From the NCBI GenBank assembly GCA_963205275.1, contig CAUJIH010000015.1, positions 55,339 through 119,338 on the forward strand: DNA of 64,000 nucleotides, written 5' to 3'. Under the pieces are notes generated by a model. That model saw only the letters and a list, made by a program, of their open reading frames with translations, ran no database searches and was not told the DNA's origin. Position numbers and translations under genes: made by a program. This document shows positions 17,357 through 27,500 of the stretch, in pieces (the first letter of the stretch is position 1; every line of letters begins with the position of its first letter). Source of the stretch: Verrucomicrobiota bacterium (GTDB lineage: Bacteria > Verrucomicrobiota > Verrucomicrobiia > Verrucomicrobiales > DEV007).

Positions 17357-19690
17357 TCACTTTCCCTCGCTTCCCGTCCTCAGCAAATGCCTCTTGAGAA
17401 AGTCCAGTCGGAGAGCCGAACCGTAGGGTGTCTCCGCCGCCCCATGCCCAGCACCGATGATGGGCATAAATTCAAATTTCTTCCCTGCCTTTTGTAGCGC
17501 ATGGACTACCTGCAGAGTAGTGGCCGGATCGACATTGGTATCCATCTCTCCAACGATGAGGAGCAATTCCCCGCCGAGGCGTGAAGCGGAATCGACGTTG
17601 GAACTCGCAGCGTAGCTTTCATCGACTGGCCAACCCATCCATTGCTCGTTCCACCAGAGCTTGTCCAAGCGATTGTCATGGCAACCGCAGTCGGCGATGG
17701 CCACTTTGTAAAAATCCGCATGATCCAGTACGGCTCGCATCGCGTTCTGGCCTCCAGCACTGCCGCCGTAGATGCCGACTCGAGTGAGATCCATCCACGG
17801 GCGAGTGGAGGTCGCTGCGCGAATCCAAGCGATGCGATCTGGAAAACCGGCATCTTTGAGGTTCTTCCATGCCACATCATGGAAGGCCTTGCCTCGGTGA
17901 TTGGTGCCCATGCCGTCGAGTTTCACGACGATGAATCCCGCATCGGCGATGGTGTGCAATCGCGAGAGACGACCGAAGGATTTGGGGGCAAAAGCATCGT
18001 GCGGACCGGCATAGATTTCCTCGACTACGGGATAATGACGCTGCGGATCAAAGCCTCGCGGTTTGATGATCACCCCATGGATATCTGTTTTTTTATCCCG
18101 ACCCTTCGCGACGAATCGCTCAGGCAGAGTCCATCCGCTCGCCAGCAGACCGGAGGCATCTGCTCGCTCCAATTCGAGCACGAGCGAGCCATCGGCACTC
18201 CGGCGCAATTCATGGACGGGAGGATGATCGGCTCGGGACCAAGTGTCGAGAAACCATCGGGCATCCGGAGAAAAGCGGATCTGGTGGTCACCGTCGCCTT
18301 CGGTCAGACGAATCAGATTCTTCCCATCGAAATCGACGCGACACAGATGGCGATGATATGGGTCTTCGCCTTCGCGGAGACCGCTGGCGTAAAACCAGAG
18401 CTGGCGAGCGGATTCATCGACGCGTAACACTTCTCGCACCGGCCATTTGCCGGAAGTGACGATCGCTTTCTGCTCCCCCGTCGCGATGTCGTGCAGGTAA
18501 ATGTGGCACCAGCCACTGCGCTCGCCCATCCAGAGGATTTCTCCGCTGGCAGGGAGCCAGTGTCGCCAAGTTTTCCGAGTATAGTCGATGAAAGTCTTTG
18601 AGTGCTCTTCGACGATGGAGCGAACCGCGCCAGTCACCGCATCGACAGCGAGGATACGGTAGGTCTGATGTCCGCGCTGATTGTAATCAAAATATGCCTC
18701 GTGACCGTCCGGTGCCCAAGTGAGGCGGATTTCATGTGTGCGAAGGTAGGGGGTGTCGAACAGGGTAGGGTCTATGACGATACCCTCTCGAGTGGATGGG
18801 TGGAAGAGCACGAGCTGGGGATTCGGCAGTGGATCGCCTGGCTTAGCGTAGGGGATGGTTTTCCAGCGAGGCTGCCTTTGATCGGGCGGAGAGGACTCCA
18901 CGATGGGAATCGTGCGCTCGGGAACTTCGACGGCGGCACTGAGGAAAAAGGCACTGGAATCCGGCGACCACGAGGGACGCCCTCGCCACGTCGCGGCTTC
19001 TCTGATCTCAGCGTGCATAGGAATTTTCTCAGCGCTCTTCCGCTCCATCATTCGAAGTTCCCGCCCTTTTCTCTCCACAGTCCAGCGTCCGTCGGGAGAC
19101 GAAAAGTCGCTCCCAGAGGTCTGAGAGTTACGGGAGGGAATTCCTTTCCCATCGATAACGAAAGTCTGAGTGGAAAAATCGGCCTCCCAAGTGGCTAAGG
19201 GCAAATTGTCAGAACCAATGATTAACCAAACATGCCCGAGGAAGGTCTTCATCCGCTTTATACCCTTCGGTTCGATGGAACCTCGGGAGCTTCTTTTCCC
19301 TTTCGTATCGAGCCAGTACAGATCAACTTTTTCATCGAGCTGGTTTTGAAACGTCACTTCGACGGAAATCCATCCGGGCCGACTGCTTCGCTCGCGATTC
19401 TGCACCTGTGAGCTACGGATTGATTTGTTCTCTAGGACTCCCAGAGACACAATATCGCCTGCTCGCTGAATCGTAGCTTTTTCTGCATCCACCAGGACGA
19501 ACTCATACACTTTCGGTGCCGTCTGCACGCGATACACGATGCGCTGACCGTCCGGTAGCCATTCCGCGTCGATCCTCTCTCGGGCGACAAAATCATCAGC
19601 GCTGCCACGCGTATGATCAATCGAGAACAGCAGAAAGCAGAAAGCCAGAACCCTCCCCCACGAATAGACGATATCACGGATCACGAGCAT
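17357..19690 (-). CDS. Secreted S9 prolyl oligopeptidase / DPP IV-like peptidase
   Basis: 777 residues with an N-terminal signal-like hydrophobic segment (VLAFCFLLFSI). The middle part is a beta-propeller like DPP IV N-terminal domains (for example WMGERSGWCHIYLHD). The C-terminal alpha/beta-hydrolase has the catalytic Ser in YGGSAGGQNAM near 643, Asp in GEMDTNVDP near 715 and His in GAGHGA near 745, so the triad is complete. It should remove dipeptides or cleave oligopeptides in the periplasm. The stretch of about 300 bp downstream (17058-17356) holds no gene that I can support. The next gene upstream, at 19807, is on the same strand but 116 nt away. Confidence 0.9.
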   Translation of the reverse strand: MLVIRDIVYSWGRVLAFCFLLFSIDHTRGSADDFVARERIDAEWLPDGQRIVYRVQTAPKVYEFVLVDAEKATIQRAGDIVSLGVLENKSIRSSQVQNRERSSRPGWISVEVTFQNQLDEKVDLYWLDTKGKRSSRGSIEPKGIKRMKTFLGHVWLIIGSDNLPLATWEADFSTQTFVIDGKGIPSRNSQTSGSDFSSPDGRWTVERKGRELRMMERKSAEKIPMHAEIREAATWRGRPSWSPDSSAFFLSAAVEVPERTIPIVESSPPDQRQPRWKTIPYAKPGDPLPNPQLVLFHPSTREGIVIDPTLFDTPYLRTHEIRLTWAPDGHEAYFDYNQRGHQTYRILAVDAVTGAVRSIVEEHSKTFIDYTRKTWRHWLPASGEILWMGERSGWCHIYLHDIATGEQKAIVTSGKWPVREVLRVDESARQLWFYASGLREGEDPYHRHLCRVDFDGKNLIRLTEGDGDHQIRFSPDARWFLDTWSRADHPPVHELRRSADGSLVLELERADASGLLASGWTLPERFVAKGRDKKTDIHGVIIKPRGFDPQRHYPVVEEIYAGPHDAFAPKSFGRLSRLHTIADAGFIVVKLDGMGTNHRGKAFHDVAWKNLKDAGFPDRIAWIRAATSTRPWMDLTRVGIYGGSAGGQNAMRAVLDHADFYKVAIADCGCHDNRLDKLWWNEQWMGWPVDESYAASSNVDSASRLGGELLLIVGEMDTNVDPATTLQVVHALQKAGKKFEFMPIIGAGHGAAETPYGSALRLDFLKRHLLRTGSEGK

Positions 19691-19806
19691 AGAGAAAAGT
19701 TAGATTTTGAGTTGCGGATAAAATGAAAAGAACAAATCTGGGGTGGAGGCCTGATCGAAGCATTCCCTAAGACGATCACTCGCTGCACGGTGGGAGATCA
19801 GAAGCC

Positions 19807-20430
19807 TCAACTCAAAAATGGATTCGTCGCCTTTTCCTCACCAATCGTCGTCGCCGGACCGTGTCCGGGTAGGACGGTAGTCTCGTCGGCCAGCAGCCAG
19901 AGCTTTTCGCGGATACCGGAGAGCAATTGTCGATGATTTCCATTCGGGAAGTCTGTTCGTCCGATGCTGCCAGCGAAAAGGACATCGCCTCCGATCAGAA
20001 TCGATGCTCCGCATAGCTCGAAGCAGACGCTATCGGGCGAATGCCCCGGCACATGAAAGAGATTCATCCGCAATCCGCCCACTTCGAGTTCTGACCGCTC
20101 CGCGATGAGATGATCCACGGAATACGGATCGATGGGGCAAGGAATGCCCATCATTCGTTCCAGAAGCTTCGACAGAGTCAGGTCATCTGAAGGCGCAGAA
20201 TGGGCATACACTGAGCAAGCAAATTCAGCCTGAATCTTTCCCGCATCCAGAACGTGATCGTGATGCTGATGAGTCAGAAATAGAGCCTCGGGCGTTTCAC
20301 CGATTTCGTTTAGCCACTCAGTGATCCCCTCAGGGGCATCAAACAGCCAGCAGTGGTCATCGATGCACACCAGATATCCGTTCGTTTGATAGACGCCGCC
20401 ACAAAAGCTGCGAATGGAGAGTTCTGTCAT
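19807..20430 (-). CDS. Metallo-beta-lactamase-fold hydrolase (glyoxalase II-like)
   Basis: 207 residues. The zinc ligands are all present: HQHHDH at 54-59 (HxHxDH), HVPGHSPDS near 125, GGDVLFAGSIGRTDFP near 146 and PGHGPAT near 187. The GRTDFP stretch is typical of the YcbL/glyoxalase II-like subgroup, which hydrolyses thioesters such as S-lactoylglutathione. It is cytoplasmic (no signal peptide) and divergent from the PVC cytochrome gene. The family is certain; the substrate is not. Confidence 0.88.
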   Translation of the reverse strand: MTELSIRSFCGGVYQTNGYLVCIDDHCWLFDAPEGITEWLNEIGETPEALFLTHQHHDHVLDAGKIQAEFACSVYAHSAPSDDLTLSKLLERMMGIPCPIDPYSVDHLIAERSELEVGGLRMNLFHVPGHSPDSVCFELCGASILIGGDVLFAGSIGRTDFPNGNHRQLLSGIREKLWLLADETTVLPGHGPATTIGEEKATNPFLS

Positions 20431-20572
20431 AGGGAAATCGTTTCAAAGAAGTTCGGCGGTTTCTTCGATAGATCAAATCGACGATCCTTCAGACTGCTCT
20501 CTCCGTGTTCTGACAGGACGTGATTTCGGGATTTCCTTTTTTCAGAGAAAAGATCAGAATGAGTTCAGTCTC

Positions 20573-23500
20573 ATGAAATTTTCGCTCTTCCCGGTACTTG
20601 CCTGCACTCTTGTTTCCACCATTCTCCACCGATCTGCCTCTGCACAGGACTTCCCGGATGCTATGGCACCGAAGGAGACGATCAATCTTCTCGCTGATCC
20701 CGAGTGGAAGGGCTTCGTCGCGAATGTGAATCCGGCGATCTCTCAAAGTACTGATCCACAGAAAATCTGGTCCATTCGTCCAGACGGCACTCTCCGGGTG
20801 GTCGGCGATGCGATGGGCTATCTGCGGACGAAACAGGCTTATAGAGATTACCATCTGGTGCTTGACTATAAGTGGGGAGAACGGACTTGGGGTGCCCGCA
20901 GTGATAAGGCTCGAGATAATGGTTTAATGCTCCACGCCTACGGCCCCGATGGAGCATACGGAACGACTTGGGTCAACAGTATCGAGGTGAATGTCTTCGA
21001 GGGCGGCACGGGCGAGATTCTGGTGCTGGCCGCCACGGATAAAAACGGTATAAAAGCGCCCACTCGTGTCACCGCAGAGGTCGTGTATGATCCAAATGGC
21101 AAACCAGTCTGGAAGCAAGGCGGACAGAAGGAAGTATTTCCGCCCGCCGATAAACGCATGTCCCGCATCAACTGGCGGGATCAAGATCCGAATTGGAAGG
21201 ATGTGAAAGGTTTTCGTGGAGCGAAGGATATTGAGAATCCTGTCGGTGAGTGGAACCGCATGGAAGTCATCTGCGAGGGATCGACAATGCGCGTTTTCGT
21301 CAACGGTCAATTCGTCAACGAAGCCACCGATTGCTATCCTAGCGCGGGATACGTCGCACTTCAGACCGAAGATGCCGAACTCTGGGTCCGTCGCTACGAA
21401 CTTCATCCGCTCGGGACTTTTAAGGAAAAATGGGAGGAAGAAAAGCGTTCGCAGGACATCGCCTTTGACTCTTCGGAGGGCAACGTGCTCCCACGTCGCT
21501 TTCCTCTGAGTCCTGAAGAGAGTGCGAAACTCTGGCATATCGGTGGCGATTACGATCTACAGCTCGTCGCCAGCGAGCCGCTCACCTGTGACCCTGTCGA
21601 TCTCACTTGGGATGAACAGGGGCGGATGTTTGTCGCTGAGATGGGAGATTATCCTCTCCCCGTCGAGGATGGCACCTTTCTCTCACGGATCCGTCTGCTC
21701 ACGGATACCGACGGCGACGGAGTTATGGACAAAGCAGTGACTTGGGCGAACGGACTCAATCATGTCAATGGCCTGCTGAGAACGAAGAACGGCCTCATCG
21801 TCACCACGCATACGCAGATTTTATTCCTCGCCGACACTGACGGAGACGACGTGGCGGACAAGCGCGAGGTCTTGTTTACGGTCAATGCGCCCATCCACGG
21901 TCAACTCCAGATTTCCAGTCCTCGCTACGGCCTGGATAATCACATCTGGATCAGTAATGGCCTACAGGCGAAATGGATCTCCTCCGGAGGAGCCTCTGAG
22001 GAGAAAACGGACATCACTCGACTGAATCTTCGCTACGATCCGAGATCCGGCACCATCGCGCCCGCCACCGGAGCAGGACAATTCGGTGGGACGCTCGATG
22101 ACTGGAATCGGCACTACTATTGCAGCAATCGCAATCCTCTGATGGTGTCGGTGATGCCCCTAGAGGCCGTACGTCGGAATCCCCAGGCAGGAATCTTGGT
22201 CGGACATGAGGACGCACTGCCCGCCGCATCCCCCGTGCACCCGCTCCATCTCACCCACACCACGACTCCCGGCGAGGCGGGGACCTTCACGGCGGCCTGC
22301 GGACTCTCCGTCTATCGTGGCGAGCTCATGCCCGATCTCGCGGGCCAAGTTCTCGTCTGTGAACCGACAGCCGAATTGATCAGTCGGAATCGACTGACTC
22401 CCCGAGGATCCGGTTTTTCCGCCGAGACGATTGAGAACGGTGTCGATTTCATCGTTTCCGGCGACGAGTGGACGCGTCCGGTGCAGGTGCGGAATGGGCC
22501 AGACGGAGCAATCTACATCTGTGACATGTATCGTCGCTTCATCGATCATCCCATCTACTTCCCGAAAGAGTTCGCCGACAGCCACTACATGCGAGCTGGA
22601 CTCGACCAAGGCCGCATCTGGAGGCTCGTGCCGGAAGGAAGTAAGGCTCCGGCTCCTATCGCACTGCCGATGAACGATGTGTCGAAGCTAGCCACTCTTC
22701 TGACGAGCGAGAATGGTGCGACTCGGACCGAGGCTCAGCGCCTGCTGGTAGAGAAGCAGGATCGCTCCGTTGTCCCCGCCTTGGAGAAACTTCTCGCCGA
22801 CCGCACGAAACCCAAGACGCAGGCCCACGCCCTGTGGACACTCAGTGGACTCGGAGCACTCAAGGCCGAGCATCTTCGACCTCTGATCGAATCCTCCGAT
22901 GAATCCGGATTACTCGAAAATGCCCTGCAGGTCGCATTCGAGAATGGTTTGGTGAAAGAACTCGCGCCTGCCTTTCTCAAGGCATCAAAAAGAGACCTCC
23001 CTCGTTTTCGCTTTCTCTACATCGCCCTGACGCCCGACTCTGCTCTACTGCCAGATTCAAAAACTCTCGCCGCCTGGATACTGGCCAGTCCTGAAGACCC
23101 GTGGCTGCGAAAGGCAATCTTTTCCTCCGTCCCACAGTCCGCCGCCGCGATCCTGACCGAACTTCTCGCTCGGGACGAGGCTTCCTCCCTTGCCCCTTCT
23201 CAAGTCGCCGCGATCCTTCACGACTTCTCCTCACTGATCGCAGCTCGGGGAAATCATCAGGAGCTCGCCGCCCTGCTGAGCCGCTTGGGGAGCGAATCAC
23301 AGACTCGACAACTCGCCATCGTATCCGGTCTCTCGGATGGCCTGAGCCGCAGCAGCCTGCCCCAACACAGTCTGGCCGAACTGATCGCTGCACAGATACC
23401 CGAACTCGGAGAAGGCACTTCTCGCCTCCTAGCCGTTCTCGATCGAGCAGCCGACATAGCACTCGATACACATGCGAGTGACTCTGACAGGCTCTCCGCA

Positions 23501-24316
23501 TTGGATTTGGTCCGTCAAGGATCATGGGAGAGCAGAGAATCGACGGCGAGCAAGCTGATCACCTTTTCTGAATCGTCTGCCATTCAGTCCGCCGCCTGCC
23601 GCCTGCTCTCAAGCGGAGATCCGGGAAGAATCGGAGACTTCTTCTTTACTCGATGGAGCACCCTGCCGCCTGCTGCCAAATCAAGCGCTCTCGATATCCT
23701 CGTCGCGCATCCCACGACCATGCAGAAATTGATGGAGGAAATGAAGTCGGGGAAAATCAATCGCGGTCTGATGCCGCTCCCCGCCCGACGCAACGCCGAG
23801 CGATCCGGAAAGAAAGAAATCCGCTCTCTGGCACATGAATTGTTCACGTCAGTGAATGACAACCGCTCCGCCGTCGTTACTGACTATGTAAAAAAAGTCG
23901 GCAAACTCAGCGGCGATCCATCAAAAGGAGCCCACGTATTTGAAAAAGCTGCCTGTATCACCTGTCATCGTATCGGCGATCTCGGAACCGAAGTCGGGCC
24001 ATCGCTCAACGATGTCAAAATCAAGCACGCCGAAGCGATCATTTCCGATATTCTCGATCCAAATCGCGTCGTCGAAGAGCGATGGATCTCGCAGGTCGTC
24101 GAGACGACGGATGGGCGCTCTCTGGCGGGCCTACTGGCTGGAGCGGACGCCAGCGCAGTTACCCTTCGCATGGCAGGGGGCATCACCACTACCGTACCAA
24201 AGGCCGAAGTGAAAGCCCTGCAATCGACCGGCATCTCGCTCATGCCCGAAGGACTGGAACAGGTCATCTCTCCCGAAGAAATGGCCGACCTGATCGCGTT
24301 TTTAAAGAAGCGGTGA
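20573..24316 (+). CDS. PVC-type membrane-bound dehydrogenase/cytochrome with DUF1080 domain
   Basis: 1247 residues from the ATG at 20573, which opens a signal peptide (MKFSLFPVLACTLVSTIL, then SASAQ). A longer frame from 20414 would overlap the divergent gene and is rejected. Order: DUF1080 (3-keto-disaccharide hydrolase/LamG-like) at about 40-285; a propeller-like PVC dehydrogenase domain at about 305-690 (LVASEPLTCDPVDLTWDEQGRM would be its hallmark start); HEAT-like repeats at about 700-1080; and a C-terminal haem-binding domain with CITCH near residue 1128. These domains are hallmarks of Planctomycetes and Verrucomicrobia. It is probably a periplasmic sugar-oxidising or sugar-cleaving redox protein. 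The fusion of DUF1080 with the cytochrome in one chain suggests both steps act on the same carbohydrate, which is inference. Confidence 0.88.
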   Translation: MKFSLFPVLACTLVSTILHRSASAQDFPDAMAPKETINLLADPEWKGFVANVNPAISQSTDPQKIWSIRPDGTLRVVGDAMGYLRTKQAYRDYHLVLDYKWGERTWGARSDKARDNGLMLHAYGPDGAYGTTWVNSIEVNVFEGGTGEILVLAATDKNGIKAPTRVTAEVVYDPNGKPVWKQGGQKEVFPPADKRMSRINWRDQDPNWKDVKGFRGAKDIENPVGEWNRMEVICEGSTMRVFVNGQFVNEATDCYPSAGYVALQTEDAELWVRRYELHPLGTFKEKWEEEKRSQDIAFDSSEGNVLPRRFPLSPEESAKLWHIGGDYDLQLVASEPLTCDPVDLTWDEQGRMFVAEMGDYPLPVEDGTFLSRIRLLTDTDGDGVMDKAVTWANGLNHVNGLLRTKNGLIVTTHTQILFLADTDGDDVADKREVLFTVNAPIHGQLQISSPRYGLDNHIWISNGLQAKWISSGGASEEKTDITRLNLRYDPRSGTIAPATGAGQFGGTLDDWNRHYYCSNRNPLMVSVMPLEAVRRNPQAGILVGHEDALPAASPVHPLHLTHTTTPGEAGTFTAACGLSVYRGELMPDLAGQVLVCEPTAELISRNRLTPRGSGFSAETIENGVDFIVSGDEWTRPVQVRNGPDGAIYICDMYRRFIDHPIYFPKEFADSHYMRAGLDQGRIWRLVPEGSKAPAPIALPMNDVSKLATLLTSENGATRTEAQRLLVEKQDRSVVPALEKLLADRTKPKTQAHALWTLSGLGALKAEHLRPLIESSDESGLLENALQVAFENGLVKELAPAFLKASKRDLPRFRFLYIALTPDSALLPDSKTLAAWILASPEDPWLRKAIFSSVPQSAAAILTELLARDEASSLAPSQVAAILHDFSSLIAARGNHQELAALLSRLGSESQTRQLAIVSGLSDGLSRSSLPQHSLAELIAAQIPELGEGTSRLLAVLDRAADIALDTHASDSDRLSALDLVRQGSWESRESTASKLITFSESSAIQSAACRLLSSGDPGRIGDFFFTRWSTLPPAAKSSALDILVAHPTTMQKLMEEMKSGKINRGLMPLPARRNAERSGKKEIRSLAHELFTSVNDNRSAVVTDYVKKVGKLSGDPSKGAHVFEKAACITCHRIGDLGTEVGPSLNDVKIKHAEAIISDILDPNRVVEERWISQVVETTDGRSLAGLLAGADASAVTLRMAGGITTTVPKAEVKALQSTGISLMPEGLEQVISPEEMADLIAFLKKR

Positions 24317-24491
24317 GGAAGAATAATGCAATCAGAGAGCACCTCTCTCCATGGCAGAGCGCGGAGAGGGAATGAAAAAATTGATTCCGAAATGAATGAA
24401 TTTCTTTTATCATCAAATAGAAGCTCCTGCTCGTTCGTTTGATAGAAAGACCACTGAAAGATTTTGCATCCGCTTCCCGTATCTCTAGTCC

Positions 24492-24519
24492 GCTCACTTC
24501 AGCCTGCTCACTTCAGCCT
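24492..24519. repeat. Two tandem 14-bp direct repeats upstream of the macroglobulin gene
   Basis: The 14-mer GCTCACTTCAGCCT occurs twice back to back, 41 bp before the alpha-2-macroglobulin start. It could be a regulator site pair or a chance slippage duplication. Confidence 0.6.
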
Positions 24520-24560
24520 GTGAATCCTCGTCCTGCCCTCTCTGACCACCCATCACACTC

Positions 24561-27500
24561 ATGAAATCTGCCCGTCTCTCCTTGTCTTATCTGATCCGCT
24601 GTGCCTTTGTCATCTTCCTCCTTCCCCTATGGCTCTCGGCACAGGAGGATACAGCCGCCCCTGAGGGCAAGAAGGCTCTCACCTTTCGCATCTATCCGGA
24701 TTACGCGAACGACTGGAATGTTACGCTGACGCCAGACTCTCAGTTCCTGCTACTGTTCAACGCTCCCGTTGAGCCAAATGCGGTGCAGTTAGCGATGCGT
24801 CTGCATGAGAGCGAAGCGGATCGCTTATTCCCGGTCATCGCTTCTCGTCCCACATCTGCGGAGATTCAAGCTCTAGGCGGAGCCTTTGAAGGAACGCTGC
24901 CGGATTCTGCGAGATTTGTGCTGCTGCGTCCAGCCTCCCCGCTTACTGTCGGGAGATGGGCTCTTTACGCGGAGGCAGGACTCGCTTCTGTCGATCCGGC
25001 GTACGCGAGTTCGGAAGGGCAGTCGGAAGAAATCGGAAAAATCAGAAGTTTCTCGATCGAAGACATTTCCACCGAGCACGGATATGACGAGCCACTCGAT
25101 ATCTCGATCAGTCTCAACAAGGACTACTTGGCGAAGGAATTCCGAGATCCAGCCAAGCTGGCGGACTATGTTACCGTGACCCCCGCTCCTCCTGGCCTGA
25201 AGCTCTCCACAGACTACCGGAGAATCAAAGTCTCCGGAGCCTTCGATTATGGAGTAGATTACATGATCACGATTCGACAGGGACTCGTCGCCCACGATTC
25301 TATTCCTCTCGATCAAACGGTATCCGAGCAAGTCTCCTTCATGCCCAATGAGGGATTTCTGACCTATCCGGCGTTTAGCACGACCCAAAGCGCCACAGGG
25401 CATCGTAAGTTCGATGTGCATTTCGGCAATCTCACCGGAGTGCGCACCCGGATCAAAAAGCTGGACGGGAAGGATCTCGTCGCTGCATTGACCCAGTACT
25501 CGGAGAATTACGAAGGAGGAGGAGATAAGCAAACTCTCGCCTTCGAGTCGATCAAGGGGCCTGTCATCTTCGATGAAATCCACGATTCAGATGGAAAGCT
25601 CGACCATGCGGACAGCGTGATTTATGATTGGACGAAGATCACGAAAAATTCTGGACCCGGTGCCTATTTCATCTGTAGCGAAGGGGCCTCATCCAGCCGG
25701 GAAAAGCTTGCATTCGGCGTCCAGTCGATCATTCAGTTGACCGATATCGGCTTGGCTTGGAAGCAAGATGAGAAAGACTCGCTCCTTTTCGCCTTTTCGA
25801 TCAAGACGGGAAAGCCTCTCGAAGGATTGGAAGTGACACTTTGCGACGCTAAGTCCTCTGCTCTGGCAACGACGACCACCGGTGCTGATGGCCTAGCTCG
25901 CCTCGATGGAGCGGCATATCGGGAGAAGGGAGACGATCTCTATCTCGATACGAAGTTCGGTGATGATCGCAACGCGATGCGATTTTCGGCGGAACTTCAG
26001 AGCGTGGGACTGTGGCGTTTCGGTGTCGATCAGCGCTGGGATAAATCCTTCGCTGGCGAGCGCAGAACCATGATCTTCATGGATCGTGATGTGTACCGAC
26101 CAGGAGACGAAGTGAAGGTCAAAGCAATTTCTCGCTTCGTCGACACGGACAAGCTGCTGGGGCCAGGTATGGGAAAGGCGAAGTTCCGTGTGTTTGACGG
26201 TCGCAACAGAAAGATTCTAGAGCGTTCCATCTCCTTCGGGCCGAAGGGTAGCTTCGACGATTCCTTCACTCTACCGGCAGAGGGCATGGGCTGGTACTCC
26301 GCCGAGATCGACTTCAATCCGGAACCCGTCGCGGGGCAGGATGCGGAGACAGACTGGCGATTGATTGAGAATCATTCCTTTCAGGTGCAAGACTATCGGG
26401 TCAATACATTCGAGGTGACAGTCGATTCGCAGGATGAATACACGACGACCAGTCAGTTCCGTATCCCGGTCAGTGCTCGTTACTTTATGGGCAAGCCTCT
26501 GACAAAGGCGGAGATGGAATGGAATCTCACTGCCCAAGGAAGCTTCCCCGCGCCGCGAGGATTCGATGATTTCGAATTCGGCGACCAGACTGTGGATGAG
26601 GAAGCATTTCACACGACAGGCACGACTCGACTTGACTCAAAAGGCTCCGCACTTGCCTCATTCAGCCTGCCGGATACTTCAGTGCATCCAGGGCCAGTCC
26701 AGGTGGAACTACTCGCCTTCGTCACTGATGCGAATCAACAGACGCTTTCCGGATCGAAGAGCTTCGTCGTGAACAGTTCTGATTTTTATCTCGGTTGGCG
26801 GCGTCCGGATGATGTAGTCCGCGTCGGCCAGGATTACACCTTCGCGCTGGCAGCAGTGAATACAAATGGCAAGCCGCATACGGCTCAAGTCGATACCAAT
26901 GTGCTCGTAGAAAAGGAGGAATGGACCACAGTCAAAGTGATGGGGGCCAACGGTCGCATGGTGCATCGCAACGAGATGCGGCTGCGCACGGTCTCCGATG
27001 AGCGCATTACTCTGACCACGGAAGTTGAGTCCGCCACAGGATTGCCCAGACCGCAAATTCAATCGCTGAAACTGGCGGAAGCAGGAGATTATCAAATCAC
27101 CATCACTTCAAAGGATGCGGAAGGACGTGCCGTGCTGACTCGGGCGAAGTTCAATATCATCGGCGCTGAAGAACCTGCCTGGTCCTGGCAGGATGTCGTA
27201 CGGATCGACCTGATCCCGGATAAAGAACAGTACAAAGCAGGCGATACGGCCAAGCTACTGGCTCGTACCCCTGTGTTCGGAAACGCCCTCCTCACCGTTG
27301 AGCGCGGTGGTGTACGGGAAGTCCGTACACTGGTAATCGACAAATACGAGACCGTTTTCGAAGTGCCCGTGACGGAAAAAGATGCACCGAACGTCTTCGC
27401 TTCTCTGCTCATCATTCGTGGCTCGGCAGACAGTCCTCATGTCCACGCGACAGCAGACTGCCGCCTCGGATACTGCCAGATCAATGTGACCGATCCCGCT

